The position numbers and the translations under genes are program-made. Shown here piece after piece: positions 30,190 through 40,525 of a DNA stretch of 64,000 nt (the stretch's first letter is position 1; each line of letters begins with the position of its first letter). A model generated the notes under the pieces. It was given only the letters and a program-made list of their open reading frames with translations. It did no database searches and had not been told where the DNA came from. Source of the stretch: Morchella semilibera (lineage: Eukaryota; Ascomycota; Pezizomycetes; Pezizales; Morchellaceae); the NCBI GenBank assembly GCA_009192285.1, contig WBVU01000008.1, forward strand, positions 1,560,370 to 1,624,369. Direction: 5' to 3'.

Positions 30190-32798
30190 ATGATTGGTCT
30201 GGTGATAACGCTGCTGCCGGATCTCATCACGGCTGCCCCGGTCCTAAACTCCGGCACAAACGAAGTGTTGATATCCAACCGTACGGAGCCTAGCTTTGTC
30301 CCTGAACCAAAAGGGCGCGGAACCACTGGCCTTATTCTGAGCTGCTTCATCACCCTGATCCTATGTGTCTGGACCGCCATTCATATGAACATCATCCAGA
30401 ACCCGACTCCAGTCCGGCTCCTAATAAACAAGTTTGAGTATGTACTGGTGGCGCTTTTCGCTCCCGAGTTTATCCTTGGTCGAGCGTACACGGAATGGAA
30501 AAAGGCTCGTGCGCTAGAGCAAGCGGTGAGGATGATTGATATTAGTACCGAAGACAGTCATACTTCATTCCAGGTGCAGATGGTCAGAAACTTCGCCCTT
30601 TCACAGAGCGCGAGAATTGAAAAAGACAAAGCGATCCGGGAGTCAGCTTCTAGATATATGGTCGAGTCAAAATCAAAGCTAGCTATGGGAGCGACCGAAA
30701 ATATGACCAAGAGCCTTGATCTGGCTCGTAAAGCAGTGGAAGAAGCCAACGAGGAGGAGGCAGCGAAGTCACCCCAAGGTGAAATGGCAGATTCGAATTG
30801 GAACGAGCTACGGCGCAAGAAACGTCTCGCAATGTGCGCATGTACCAAAGCCCGGTACGCAATGAAAAAAGCACTTCGAGCTGTTCAAAGAGCCGAGCTG
30901 GCCATATACTTTCATCAAAGTTCGCACCCCGAGCTCTTGATATGGCTGCAAGAGCGTTTAGTGTACCTGGGAGTTGTGAATATGGAGGAAGCGTTTGGCA
31001 CACCTGAGAAGGATGGGGACGCATTGGCTTTGGGATGGAAAGCGCATTTTTTACTGTGATGGGTGGCTTCACCTTCTCACTGGCCGCCAGGACTACCGAC
31101 CTTCGCTCAGCCGTTCAGAGAAACCCCATACCAGCCACAGATCCCCAGCCAGGAGATCCCCTGAAGCCGACGCGAACCCAAGACATGCGAATTCGACATA
31201 GGTCAACCCTTGATCATAGAAACTCTCTACGAGAGTCCTTTCCTAACAGCATACGCCGTCCCTCAAGGCTTGATGAACAATCAAATGCCAAGCTACCACA
31301 TCCATTCCGAGGAAGGAACGCCGGTCCAGAGTACACCTTAAGCGCGGAGGGGTTGATTACCCTACTACGGGCCAGAGCAATCACCACCCCCGACTTATCA
31401 AGTCTCAACGAAGATGTACTAGACAAAGGAAAGTCAGACATGGTGGCCAAGCTTTTCGTATGTGCCCAGGCCATATGGATGGTGATAAATTGTCTTCTTC
31501 GGGTGGTTTCTGGTATACCAGTGACCCTTCTTGAATTAAATGTGGTCATACATGTACTCTGTGCAGTATGTATGTACGGATTCTGGATGAAGAAGCCCCA
31601 CAACGCATGTCGACCAATATCGCTTTCTACACAGTTCCCTGATATTGATGGCGTTTGGGCCTTGATGTACACTACACGAGAGGACCAGCCGGCTTTACGG
31701 GCTTCTAGAGAGTTGCCGGGACCGCTTTCGCCTTTACCCTCATTGGCTCTCCAGGAGGATTCACCGGGGCGAGGTCATATATTCGCACCAAAAAACATGT
31801 CAGGATTGCCAATATTCGGTTCTTCCCCTCCGGCGGGCGGCGCTGGGGAGAAGGTGATTCAGCAGGCACAACGAGATGATGGCCAGGTGATGTTATTCAA
31901 GGGGCAGATCCTGGTGGATTCGGAGCATGGATTTACGTACTGCCACACCGAGGACGGCGCAATTCACCTATCGAGATTCGACCTTGACACCTTTGCCTTG
32001 GCTGCACAAGAACTTCGCAAACAGCAATACCAAGACCTTGTCTCCTGCGATTCCCAGCCGTACGCGCTTTATCCCAGACCCTGCCCTGCCATACGCAAAA
32101 CCAGTTCCAGTCAAGGCCTTATTGAGTCATTTTGGTCAATTGTTCCGCTGTGCCTGTTTTACAGTGGAACACATGCTAGTGCATGGTTTAGCCATTTCCC
32201 GACATCAACAGAACGATTCTTCTGGAGAAGCTCATGCCTCGTCAGCGCCACACCTGGCCTGGCTTTGGGAGTAATCGCTGTATTTGGCGGACTGGTTGTA
32301 GGGCTTGAATGGCTCTTTCGATGGTGGCCGAAACAGATAGCTCAAGGTTCCACGCCACAACTCCGGCGTTATATCCGGAGAAGAATCTTTCACCCCGTGT
32401 CGTCGTCCGTTGTACAGGCCTATGAAGGGATATGGGAAAATTCAACCATAAACATCACCCTCACAGGCCCTCTTGTATGGATTCTCGGATTTTTGATATT
32501 TGGCTGCTGTGCTGGTTTCGCAAGCACACTATTTTTGGTTATGACAAGTCTCCCAGCGGCCACTGCTTTGTTGACGGTTCTCGGGGTATTACTAGCGCTT
32601 ACGGTCCTGGTTGTTCTTGCACGACTGCACATGGCGTGGACAGTAAGGACACTTCTTATTATTATCACGTTGTTCTTGTTGAGTATTTATTGGGTTGCGA
32701 GGATATACATGGTGGTCGAGTCTATCATATCTATCAGGAGCGTCCAGTCCGGCGCATACAAGACAGTGGCGTGGGAGGATATCTGGCCCCATGTTTAA
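30190..32798 (+). CDS. Fungal multipass membrane protein of unknown function
   Basis: Start ATG 30190 (MIGLVITLLPDLITAA, a signal-like hydrophobic stretch). The first part has two further hydrophobic segments (GLILSCFITLILCVWTAIH; VLVALFAPEFILGRAYTEW), then a long charged helical insert. The second part, from about 31010, has MGGFTF, a VTLLELNVVIHVLCAV segment followed by YGFWMKKP, and at least six more membrane spans, ending GAYKTVAWEDIWPHV at TAA 32796-32798. This pattern (WxAIHxN, LFAPE, MGGF, LWW/FWMKKP, GAYxTVxW..xPH end) belongs to a large uncharacterised fungal membrane family. The two parts are in different frames; a 53-nt intron 30956-31008 (GTTTAG...GAG) would join them as WGRIGFGMESAFFTVMGGF, but the donor is weak, so a frameshift remains possible. 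Roughly 850 aa if joined. Confidence 0.75.
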
Positions 32799-33122
32799 AT
32801 CCCTACGCGTTGGCTCTGGGGCGGTTCGGGGGGAAGGGGTCCATCGTCCTTTTATTTGCAGGTGATGGGGCTTCGGGGTGGCTTATTGCGGCATCGGTGG
32901 GGACTTGCTTGGGATTATTTTCATTATTTGGGGAGTTGGTGTGGTTTGTAACTACTGGTATGTAGAGTTGCCCTAGAGCAGCTCATGGAGAGAGGTGCTG
33001 GGGTTGTGAGCTTTCGAGATGCATGGGTGCTAGGGATGGACCAACTCACGACCGCGAGCTGATGTAATATATCTAACGGCAGAATTGACCTCCCAACCTT
33101 CTACTCCCTGAACTGATATGTT

Positions 33123-33180
33123 TTAGGGAACAGTGGTAGGACTTAGGGAACAGCGGTACAATTTAGTAAACAGTGGACTG
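33123..33180. repeat. Short tandem repeat, three 20-bp units
   Basis: Units TTAGGGAACAGTGGTAGGAC, then TTAGGGAACAGCGGTACAAT, then a shorter TTAGTAAACAGTGGACTG. Confidence 0.8.
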
Positions 33181-34478
33181 TTGATTTCTCCTCCACTATG
33201 AAGTGCGTATATATTACCCATCCTACTGTCCAGTGGCTACATGTATCCGGCTCTTAGCTACCTAGCATCCTCAGTGTTCTTTTTGGTGCCATGCTAGGTG
33301 AGGGTTTCTATTATCTAGCTAATCATTCTCAATTGAGAATTGTACGTGTTAGCGAGCAAAAATGATGTCGTGGCACTCCGTCTCCACCATAACAATTTTC
33401 CAAACTCCCATACAGTCACTCACTGGGTGGGGTACCTACCAATCCTAGCTAACAAAATTCAGTGTCAGCGTTGATAAACCTAACTATTCTTCACCCCGAT
33501 CCTTGTGGCCGACCAAGGTGTCATGGTTTTTCTCTTATTGCACCATGTAGTCTTCGTCAGCTTCATCTAGGGTCTCTCTGCATGTATATGGTCTGCCTTT
33601 CAGTTCCGCTTACGGATGGGCTTTTAACCTTGACAATATTCTCTTGGACGCCCATACCTATACCTTCAAACTCACCACCCCACCCCCCAAGAGGTTTAGG
33701 GATTGCCTTCTAAACACATATATACATACCGGACTAGCTGGTCTATATCTTCCCGGCTAGCAAGAGACACACCTCCGCCGGAGAAGGTAGTCACTGATTG
33801 TGACTCTATCCCTTAGCATCAACCACACCCCACTAATACCCCACGCCGTCCTTAGAAACCGCGCCTCACGTAATTGTGTTTGTAATTGAACTATGAGTGG
33901 AGAGTCTTGATGGAGAAAGAAGAGAAAAAGAATGCAAGCGAACTCCTCCTCCACACCTTAACACGTCTCCCCCTTCTTGCCACGACACCCACTCTCGCCG
34001 TCCCCCAGCTGCATACCGTCCCACCCCATAACCGCCCTATCGTCCCATATTCACTCTCCCCACCACCCCCGCAGTGCAGAAACCACACCAAACACCCCCC
34101 CCAAACCCAGCCGAGCTCACCTCTACTGACGATATCACCTCACGGCCCACCCACACCAGCGCCTCCGAGCGCCCTATACCTCTCCTCCAGTGTCCTGTCA
34201 CGCGAAATGCTAATGGGAGGAGCAGCAGTGGACATTGTTGCTGTAACGACTTAGTAACAAGGGTAAGGATAACGGTAAGGGTAAGGATAAAGCACCACCC
34301 TTGTTTCGCGCCACGGGCCGGGCCGAGAGTGAGATCAGGACGGACCTGCAGTGGTCCCTGCATATGAGGCGTGATTGTGACTGCATATGCGAAGTGGACG
34401 TCGCGGGCCGAAACCGACAGTTGAAGAAAGGCTTTGTTTACTGGGGCTCAACGGATATATAGGTGAAGGAATAAGACA

Positions 34479-34570
34479 GGAAGGAGATACGGGAAGGAGG
34501 CTGGTAGGATAAAGGAACACGGGAAGAGGGCTGGCAGGTCAAAGGAAATGGGAAGGATGTTGGCAGGATA
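34479..34570. repeat. Short tandem repeat, three units of about 30 bp
   Basis: Each unit reads GGA..ACGGGAAG then a GGCTGGCAGG-type end followed by AAA; three imperfect copies in a row. Confidence 0.7.
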
Positions 34571-36290
34571 GGTATAGCATGGCGGGTCATGTGCAAGCAC
34601 AGGCGTGCCTGGACAATAAGGCATTTCCTTTGTATTTCTTTCCTATTTTCTAGCTATTTCCTTTGTTCGCTTTCATGTCGCTGGCTATAAGAGTAGGCCT
34701 TTTGGCAGTAGAGTATTAGAAACTAATCAAGCATCTGTTTTTATACACTTTCAACAGTGAGGTACTTGAATGCGGGATGAAATGGTAGTATGGCTACCCT
34801 TCCCACCCACAACTCATGGGAGTATTTGTAGATGGTCAACCTCTAACTAGATTAGGCTTGCGCGGGGGCCACGGAAACCACAATACACAACATGTAGTCT
34901 AGGTCCAGATTCAGGGTTACGCCAACTGTGGAGACCTTCGACACTGGCTTTCCTTCCGGGTGCGGGCGTAGTATAGGTACGTGGCCAGTAAGCAAGAAGG
35001 ATATATCGGGAGGAAGGACAGGTAGCCTCTTCTCTTCTTCTTCTCTCCTCTCTGGGGCTGGACGCTCAACAAAACCTTGAGCATCGGCCGCCGGCGCAGG
35101 ATTGACATAAAAAGTAGCGGGGTATACAACTTATCATTAGCATTGTGTCAATCACCACAACATATGTTCGGCAAAAAGATGTTTTGAATCGCGGCAACAG
35201 AGAAAGGGGTCGGTAGTAGAAGTGATTGAGGAATGTATATATGTTTATTACTCTCAGCACGGTTTGGCCGTTTGGATTTGGATGTCAATGATGCTTGCGT
35301 CCCAGTCCTTCCAGATATTGCCCCTTGCTGCGTACTTGACTCCCTTCTTTTCACTTACTATTACTCTACTCCTATCCCCTTTTTTTTCCGGTCTGTATAT
35401 GATGCTAAAGTTGCTGCTACCTACCGCCACCTCCCCACTTCCCACTCCTACTACCGATTCCTTTATCTTTTCCACCCTGAGCTTGCCTAGGCATTATTGG
35501 TGTTTGTTGCGGTCTCTGATTTTCTGGATGTGCCAATAGTTCTGGCGGGTGTTTCCTCTCCATGGCAATTGTTTGTCTGAAGTAGTTTTTTCTCTCATTG
35601 CAGAATCTCGGGGCAGCGCAGCCCCGTAACCAAATCCGGCTCTCTATTGGTCCTGACGGACCATTAGTAACGCTGGCGAGCTTTATCAAGTACATGGGTA
35701 GATTCTACTATATCTGAGTCTAAACGTTTAGTTTTAACTCAATCCGAGAACAATTGGTGGAGTTGTCCCATCTTTTGAAATGGTTCGAGGTCGTTCCCTT
35801 CCTTCATGGTATATCACTCGCCGCGTACTATGCGGAACGACAGACCGTTTAGAAGCAAACTGAGCCGGCTCTGTATTCTAGTTGTCTGGTTTGCTGGTGG
35901 TGCGATCAGGGCTATCGGGTTTTTGGAGAATGGAGCTGGCTCTGTTTGCGTGGAGTCTCTAATTAGTTTCCCTGGCCACTGGGACTCCAACTGGCCGGGC
36001 AGCCAATGATGATCGGTGGAGAAGATGTACCACTACAGAAGTCACTTGCAACGTTGATCTGCGTTAACTATCCGAGTGGGGTGTGTCTACCCAGCGCTGA
36101 AACAAAGAGCATTGCCACGCCGGGCTAGTGGCGGTTGCCCGGCTGTGGCTTTCTCGATGGGGCTGTTGTCTTGTGGCTGGCTGCCAACCAGCTTGGCCAC
36201 CCCCGCTTTAACGTCGTGAAGCTAAAAACACCTCAGCTACTGTACTGCTTTCAATAACGTATTATATTCATTACAGCCGTCATCACCATC

Positions 36291-37459
36291 ATGTCGTTCG
36301 GTATCGGTATCGGTGACGTTCTTTTAATCACCAAAATGGGGTTCTCATTATGGGTAAACGTTAGCGGGGCCAAAGAAGAGCGCGAGGAGTTGATGATGAA
36401 CCTAATGGATTGGAAAGAGAAGTTGGAATCCATTGAGCCTATGCTTACTGACCATGCAGGGATGACACCGCGCGATCTTAGAATTGCCAAGAGGAAATTT
36501 TCAGAGGCTTTAGTAACTCTCCAGGTCCTCGAGGAACTAAACCAAAAGCTTGTGAAAGGAAGGGTATTTCGGCGAGCGGCATGGGAGGTACGAGGAAGGG
36601 CAACGTTTCTAGATTACCAGACGAAGCTTGAAAAGAAGCTCGATGCGATAGAAAAGCTTTTCGGTCACACGTCAATGTATGTAAACTGAATCCAGCTTAA
36701 TTATCGGTTACGCTCTAATTAACCACGTTCTCTAGGGTGGTGCTCAAGGACGAAGTTCGAGCAAACAGTCGTTTATTGGAAGGACTAACCGATTTCTCAA
36801 ACCAGAGGACGATTAGATTTACTGATGCATTAGATATCAAACGCCTAATATTATTGGACTTGTGCCAAAAATGGGAGGTACAAAGTCTATTTAGTCCTCA
36901 TCACAGCGCCTCATGACATTACTGATTCCGTGATCAAAGGATTTCCGAACTATACTCTCTATTCTTTTCAGAGAATCTGCTGGAAAGTCCTTTGTTGAGC
37001 AGGGGGAATACGACATCGTCAACGAAGAGAACGGCGCGCTCCTGAGACCAGAAAATTGGAGTTGCACGGTTAAGGCCGGCATGACACTTTCAATGGCAAT
37101 AGTGCTACGGAAAAGGATAGGTAGGGGGGAAAACGATTATAGGTGCCCGGCTTGCAAAACACAATATATCAGACCAGTTGGTACAGCCGCGAGAAACGAT
37201 CTAGAACGCGTGCAGTGGTAATTGACGCCTACGCTAAGCGAGAGATTTGTGACTGAAATATGGGACTGGCAGCGTGGACAAGCATTGTAGACGGTGGTTT
37301 GAAATATCCTCAGAAAGCACGGTTGTGGCCATTGGTTCTCATACCACCGAGCAACAAAAAGGTTTAAATTCAAACACTAGCGAGCCTTCAAAGGATGACG
37401 ACTTGAAGCATATACAACGGTTCCATATCCGTGTAAACGAGATTGACAGCAGGGTGTGA
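36291..37459 (+). CDS. STAND-type N-terminal domain plus ubiquitin-like domain protein (four exons)
   Basis: Exons 36291-36676, 36736-36877, 36940-37217 and 37273-37459 give about 330 aa; the introns are 59, 62 and 55 nt with GTATGT, GTACAA and GTAATT donors, and all phases fit. The N-terminus (MSFGIGIGDVLLITKMGFSL, then a helical stretch to about residue 125) resembles the fungal_N domain that starts many ascomycete STAND/NLR-like proteins. The middle (TIRFTDALDIKRLILLDLCQKWE, FVEQGEYDIVNEENGALLRP, NWSCTVKAGMTLSM) matches the fungal ubiquitin-like domain that often follows it. Next comes a Cys motif pair (CPAC...C...HCRRWFEIS) that could bind zinc. The TGA at 37457-37459 ends the simplest model, but GTGAGT at 37456 is a good donor and an extra exon (37497-37531) may follow, leading into the intron-like minisatellite. 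Probable role: signalling in self/non-self or stress responses, by family only. Confidence 0.8.
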
Positions 37460-37496
37460 GTTCAAGAGACCTTTCTAATTCACTATGTATACGAAG

Positions 37497-37583
37497 AATC
37501 ACTCCAGCTAAGACCCAATCAGGCCCGAAATGTATGTAAGCCCTCGCTTATCGATGATGTACGTGCTTACCTTATATACACAG
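37497..37583 (+). other. Candidate extra exon plus intron joining the ubiquitin-like gene to the minisatellite
   Basis: If GTGAGT (37456) is used as a donor, a 41-nt intron with a TTCTAATTC branch ends at AAG 37496 and the frame continues as VITPAKTQSGPK. It is followed by GTATGT at 37532 and, 52 nt later, ACAG at 37583, where the array starts. The last 30 nt of this second intron (GATGATGT, GTGCTTACC, TATATACACAG) align with the 3' half of the minisatellite unit. Speculative: no transcript evidence. Confidence 0.35.
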
Positions 37584-38870
37584 GTTGTGAATAGACTCCA
37601 CGCCGGCGAGTATTTCGGTGATATGCTGACCGTATACAGAAGGTGAGTAAAGCGACACTGATTATGGAGTTATACACTGACCGTATGCAGCGAGTAAGGA
37701 GACCACAGACCTCCGAGGACTCCGATGATGTGCTGACCGTATGTAGAAAGTAAGTAGACCACAGACCGCCGAGGACTCCGATAGTGTGCTAACCGTATGC
37801 AGGAGGTAAGTAAATCTATACCACCGCCGAGGACTTCGATGATGTGCTGACGGTATGCAGGAGGTAAGTAGACCACAGACCGCCGAGGACTCCGATGATG
37901 TGCTGACCGTATACAGAAAGTAATTAGACCACAGACCGCCGGGGACTACGATGATGTGCTGACCTTATGCAGGGAGTAAGTAGACCACAGACCGCCGAGG
38001 ACTCCGGTGATGCGCTGACCGTATGTAGAAAGTAAGTAGCCCACAGACCGCCGAGAAATCCGATAGTGTGCTAACCGTATGTAGGAGGTAAGTAAATCTA
38101 TACCACCGCCGAGGACTCCGATGGTTTGCTGACCGTACGCAGGGAGTAAGTAGACCACAGACCGCCGGGGACTCCGATGATGTGCTGACTGTATACAGGC
38201 AGTAAGTAGACCACAGACCGCCGAGGACCCCGATGATGTGATGACCGTATGCAGGGAGTAAGTAGACCACAGACCGCCAAGGACCCCGATGATGTACTGA
38301 CCGTATGCAGCGAGTAAGTAGACCACAGACCGACGAGGACTCCGGTGATGTGCTGACCGTATGCAGGGAGTAAGTAGACCACAGACCGCCGAGGACTCCG
38401 ATGATGTGCTGACCGTATGCAGGTGGTAAGTAAATCTCTACCACCGCCGTGGACTCCAATGATGTGTTGACCGTATGCAGGGAGTAAGTAGACCACAGAC
38501 CGCTGAGGACTCCGATGATGTGCTGACCGTATATAGGGCGTAAGTAGACCACAGACCGCCGAGGGCTCAGATGATGTGCTGACCGTATATAGCGCGTAAG
38601 TAGGCCACAGACCGCCGAGGACTCCGATGATGTGCTGACCGTATGCAGGGAGTAAGTAGACCATAGAGCGCCAAAAACCCCGATGATGTGTTGACCATAT
38701 GTAGGCTGTAAGTATATCTATACCACCGCGGAGGACTCCGATGGTGTGCTGACCGTATACAGGGAGTAAGTAGACCACAGACCGCCGAGGACTCCAATGA
38801 TGCGCTGACCGTATGCAGGCAGTAAGTAGACCACAGACCGCGGAAGACTCCGATGATGTGCTGACCGTAC
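37584..38870 (+). repeat. Intron-like minisatellite, left part (23 triplet junctions)
   Basis: Tandem units of 55-58 bp. The common unit reads GTAAGTAGACCACAG, ACCGCCGAGGACTCC, GATGATGTGCTGACC, GTATGCAG (53 nt) followed by three variable bases; a second type has GTAAGTAAATCTATACCACC at its start (55 nt). Each unit therefore has an ideal donor, a branch-like GCTGAC about 12 nt before the end, and a CAG or TAG acceptor. The AG before and the GT after the triplet are unchanged in every copy read, while the triplet varies (GTT, AAG, CGA, AAA, GAG, GGA, GCA, GTG, GGC, CGC, GCT). The array is broken at 38870 by Gypsy-2, between GACCGTAC and GCAG of one unit. Confidence 0.97.
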
Positions 38871-39473
38871 TATCACGGCGTACCACGGGCTTCGCGGAGG
38901 AGGAGGATATCAGGGTATAGGTCTTCGGGTGTAAAGGTTTCCTTTTGGTTCTTGGAGTTTCTATGGGTTTTCGTTACACGGTGTGATGAGTCATGACTGT
39001 ACAGGGATTAGGAGGGGTATATATATGTTGCTACGGATTTTTCCTGTGTTCTTTTCTTTCTCTTTCTTTCCTTACGTGTTCTTCCTGTTATCAACCCTAC
39101 GGTTTAGTTTCGTCTCGTTTGTGTCTTTAGTTCTGAATATATTACGTCATAACCATAGCCTCTGCCAAGACCCCCTTGGGTCTTCCATAGTATCTCGTCT
39201 TTGTCTCGTCTCGCCTCGTCTTCGTCTCGCTTCGTCTCGCTTCGCCTCGCTTCGCCTCGCTTCGTCCTGCCCATAGCCCATGACCGTAGTACGTATCGTC
39301 TACTGGTATCTTCGTCTCCACGTCTTTGTCAGAGAGGCCATCTGGACCCTCTGCCCCACAACTCTGCTGCTCGGTTAGGTTCTACCGTTGCCCCCCCTCG
39401 TCGTCGTCCTTGCTCCTGCCTCGGTTGTGTACCTCGGCCTTCTTGATTGTTGTCTCCGTGTTGCTCCGTAACA
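38871..39473 (+). repeat. 5' LTR of Gypsy-2
   Basis: 603 bp. A GGGGTATATATATG stretch near 39015 is a plausible TATA region about 55 nt before the predicted RNA start at 39074 (ACGTGTTCTT, the self-priming sequence). A run of TCGTCTCGCCTCG-like repeats fills 39178-39265. Confidence 0.95.
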
Positions 39474-39475
39474 CT

Positions 39476-39485
39476 AAGAACACGT
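39476..39485 (+). promoter_or_regulatory. Gypsy-2 primer-binding site, self-priming type
   Basis: AAGAACACGT begins 2 nt (CT) after the LTR and is a perfect complement of ACGTGTTCTT at 39074-39083 in the LTR. Gypsy-1 has the same layout with a different sequence pair, so the two sides co-vary. Confidence 0.75.
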
Positions 39486-39535
39486 CCCCTCCGCCGACCT
39501 ACACAACGCCCTCGTCTCGCCTCGCCTCGGTTATA

Positions 39536-40525
39536 ATGACCGATCTTGGTTGGGATGTCCCTATGGGGGACTGCCCCAACCCTGTCTTTTTCTCTCCCGG
39601 TCCCCTCGAGTGCTTCTTCCCAGAAAGGAAGGGTTACTGCCACCTCGCCCTCGTCCCCCGCTCCCACTGGTTCGACCTTGGCAACCGCCTCGGCTCGGAC
39701 CCCCACGTCCACCGTCTCCGGCAATATGCTATTTCCCACGGTCTCAAGCGCGCCGACGCCCACTGGGCTAAGGCCACCTTTACTCAACCTGCCCCGGGCA
39801 AGCTCCATATTGGAGCCCCCACCATCGATGACTCCTGCCCCGCCCACGACTCCGAAGCTATTATTCGTGGCCTTAGGGACTCCGCCCTCGCCCAACATAC
39901 CATCGGCCGTCCCCTGGAAATCCCCGTTGCCTCTGCCCCCAATACCCTGACCGAGAGACTCACGAGCTTCTTGGAAACCTTTGGTCCCGTTGAGGAAGAC
40001 TTCGGGTACGAGCTGACCGAGGCTCATACCCTTATCGCCGAAGCTCTTGCCGCTCTGAACGCCCACGCTGATGCCCCCGCCCTCGCCCCCAAAGAACCAG
40101 CCGTATGTACGGCCCACAATGAGGCTATCGAGAACCTCGAAGTGGAACTTGAAGCAGCCGAAGGGAAGGTTGCTGACCTCTGGTCCCGTATGTGCGAGGC
40201 CCAGGAAGAATCAGTGGAGGCTGCCCAGGATCTCCAGGAAGAAGTGGCCTCCCTCATAGCTGAGAAGGAGGAGTTCCGCTACCGCTTGGCCCTGCACCAG
40301 AAAGCCCTCGCTGACGCGGATGCCACCATTGTTGACCTCCGCCGCCGCCTAACTCTTGCCGCCCCCAATGCTACTAGGAAGTTGTCTCGCCCCGCCGCCC
40401 CAACCTCAAAGCCCCGCTACCTCGCCCCTCGCTCCCAGGATTCCCGCACCCCCGACAACTGGCGTAAAGCACCAGTTGAACCAGCAATTCAGAAGCCGGC
40501 GTTAAAAGGTCAGCCCCTTTGGTAG
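39536..40525 (+). CDS. Gypsy-2 gag-position protein, no zinc knuckle
   Basis: ATG 39536 to TAG 40523-40525, 329 aa. Start MTDLGWDVPMGDCPNP is the first ATG in the frame after the LTR; upstream in-frame sequence is LTR. The C-terminal half has a strong predicted coiled coil (AIENLEVELEAAEGKVADLW, LQEEVASLIAEKEEF) and then a basic Pro/Ser-rich tail. I see neither the capsid segment nor the CCHC zinc knuckle found in Gypsy-1 gag (CYYCGGVGHLVRDC), although the two pol proteins are clearly related. It occupies the gag slot between primer-binding site and pol and overlaps pol by 43 nt, so it may be a divergent or replaced Gag. Expected role: RNA packaging and particle assembly; unproven. Confidence 0.75.
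   Translation: MTDLGWDVPMGDCPNPVFFSPGPLECFFPERKGYCHLALVPRSHWFDLGNRLGSDPHVHRLRQYAISHGLKRADAHWAKATFTQPAPGKLHIGAPTIDDSCPAHDSEAIIRGLRDSALAQHTIGRPLEIPVASAPNTLTERLTSFLETFGPVEEDFGYELTEAHTLIAEALAALNAHADAPALAPKEPAVCTAHNEAIENLEVELEAAEGKVADLWSRMCEAQEESVEAAQDLQEEVASLIAEKEEFRYRLALHQKALADADATIVDLRRRLTLAAPNATRKLSRPAAPTSKPRYLAPRSQDSRTPDNWRKAPVEPAIQKPALKGQPLW

Larger units (their letters stand above)
32799..36290. other. Intergenic 3.5 kb
   Basis: No gene is supported. It contains two small tandem repeats (listed separately) and an LTR-looking stretch at about 34.6-34.76 kb with CTATAAGAG and a TTTCAACA end, for which I found no partner or target duplication. The overlapping frames at 35.2-35.7 kb on both strands have no recognisable content. 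Confidence 0.45.

Noticed and set aside
34237-34757. Possible solo LTR (TGTTG...CAACA, TATA-like box)
   Set aside because: No target duplication (flanks differ), no second copy in the window.
38983-39276. 97-codon frame, identical at 44305-44598
   Set aside because: Lies in the LTRs of Gypsy-2 and is duplicated with them; no coding character.
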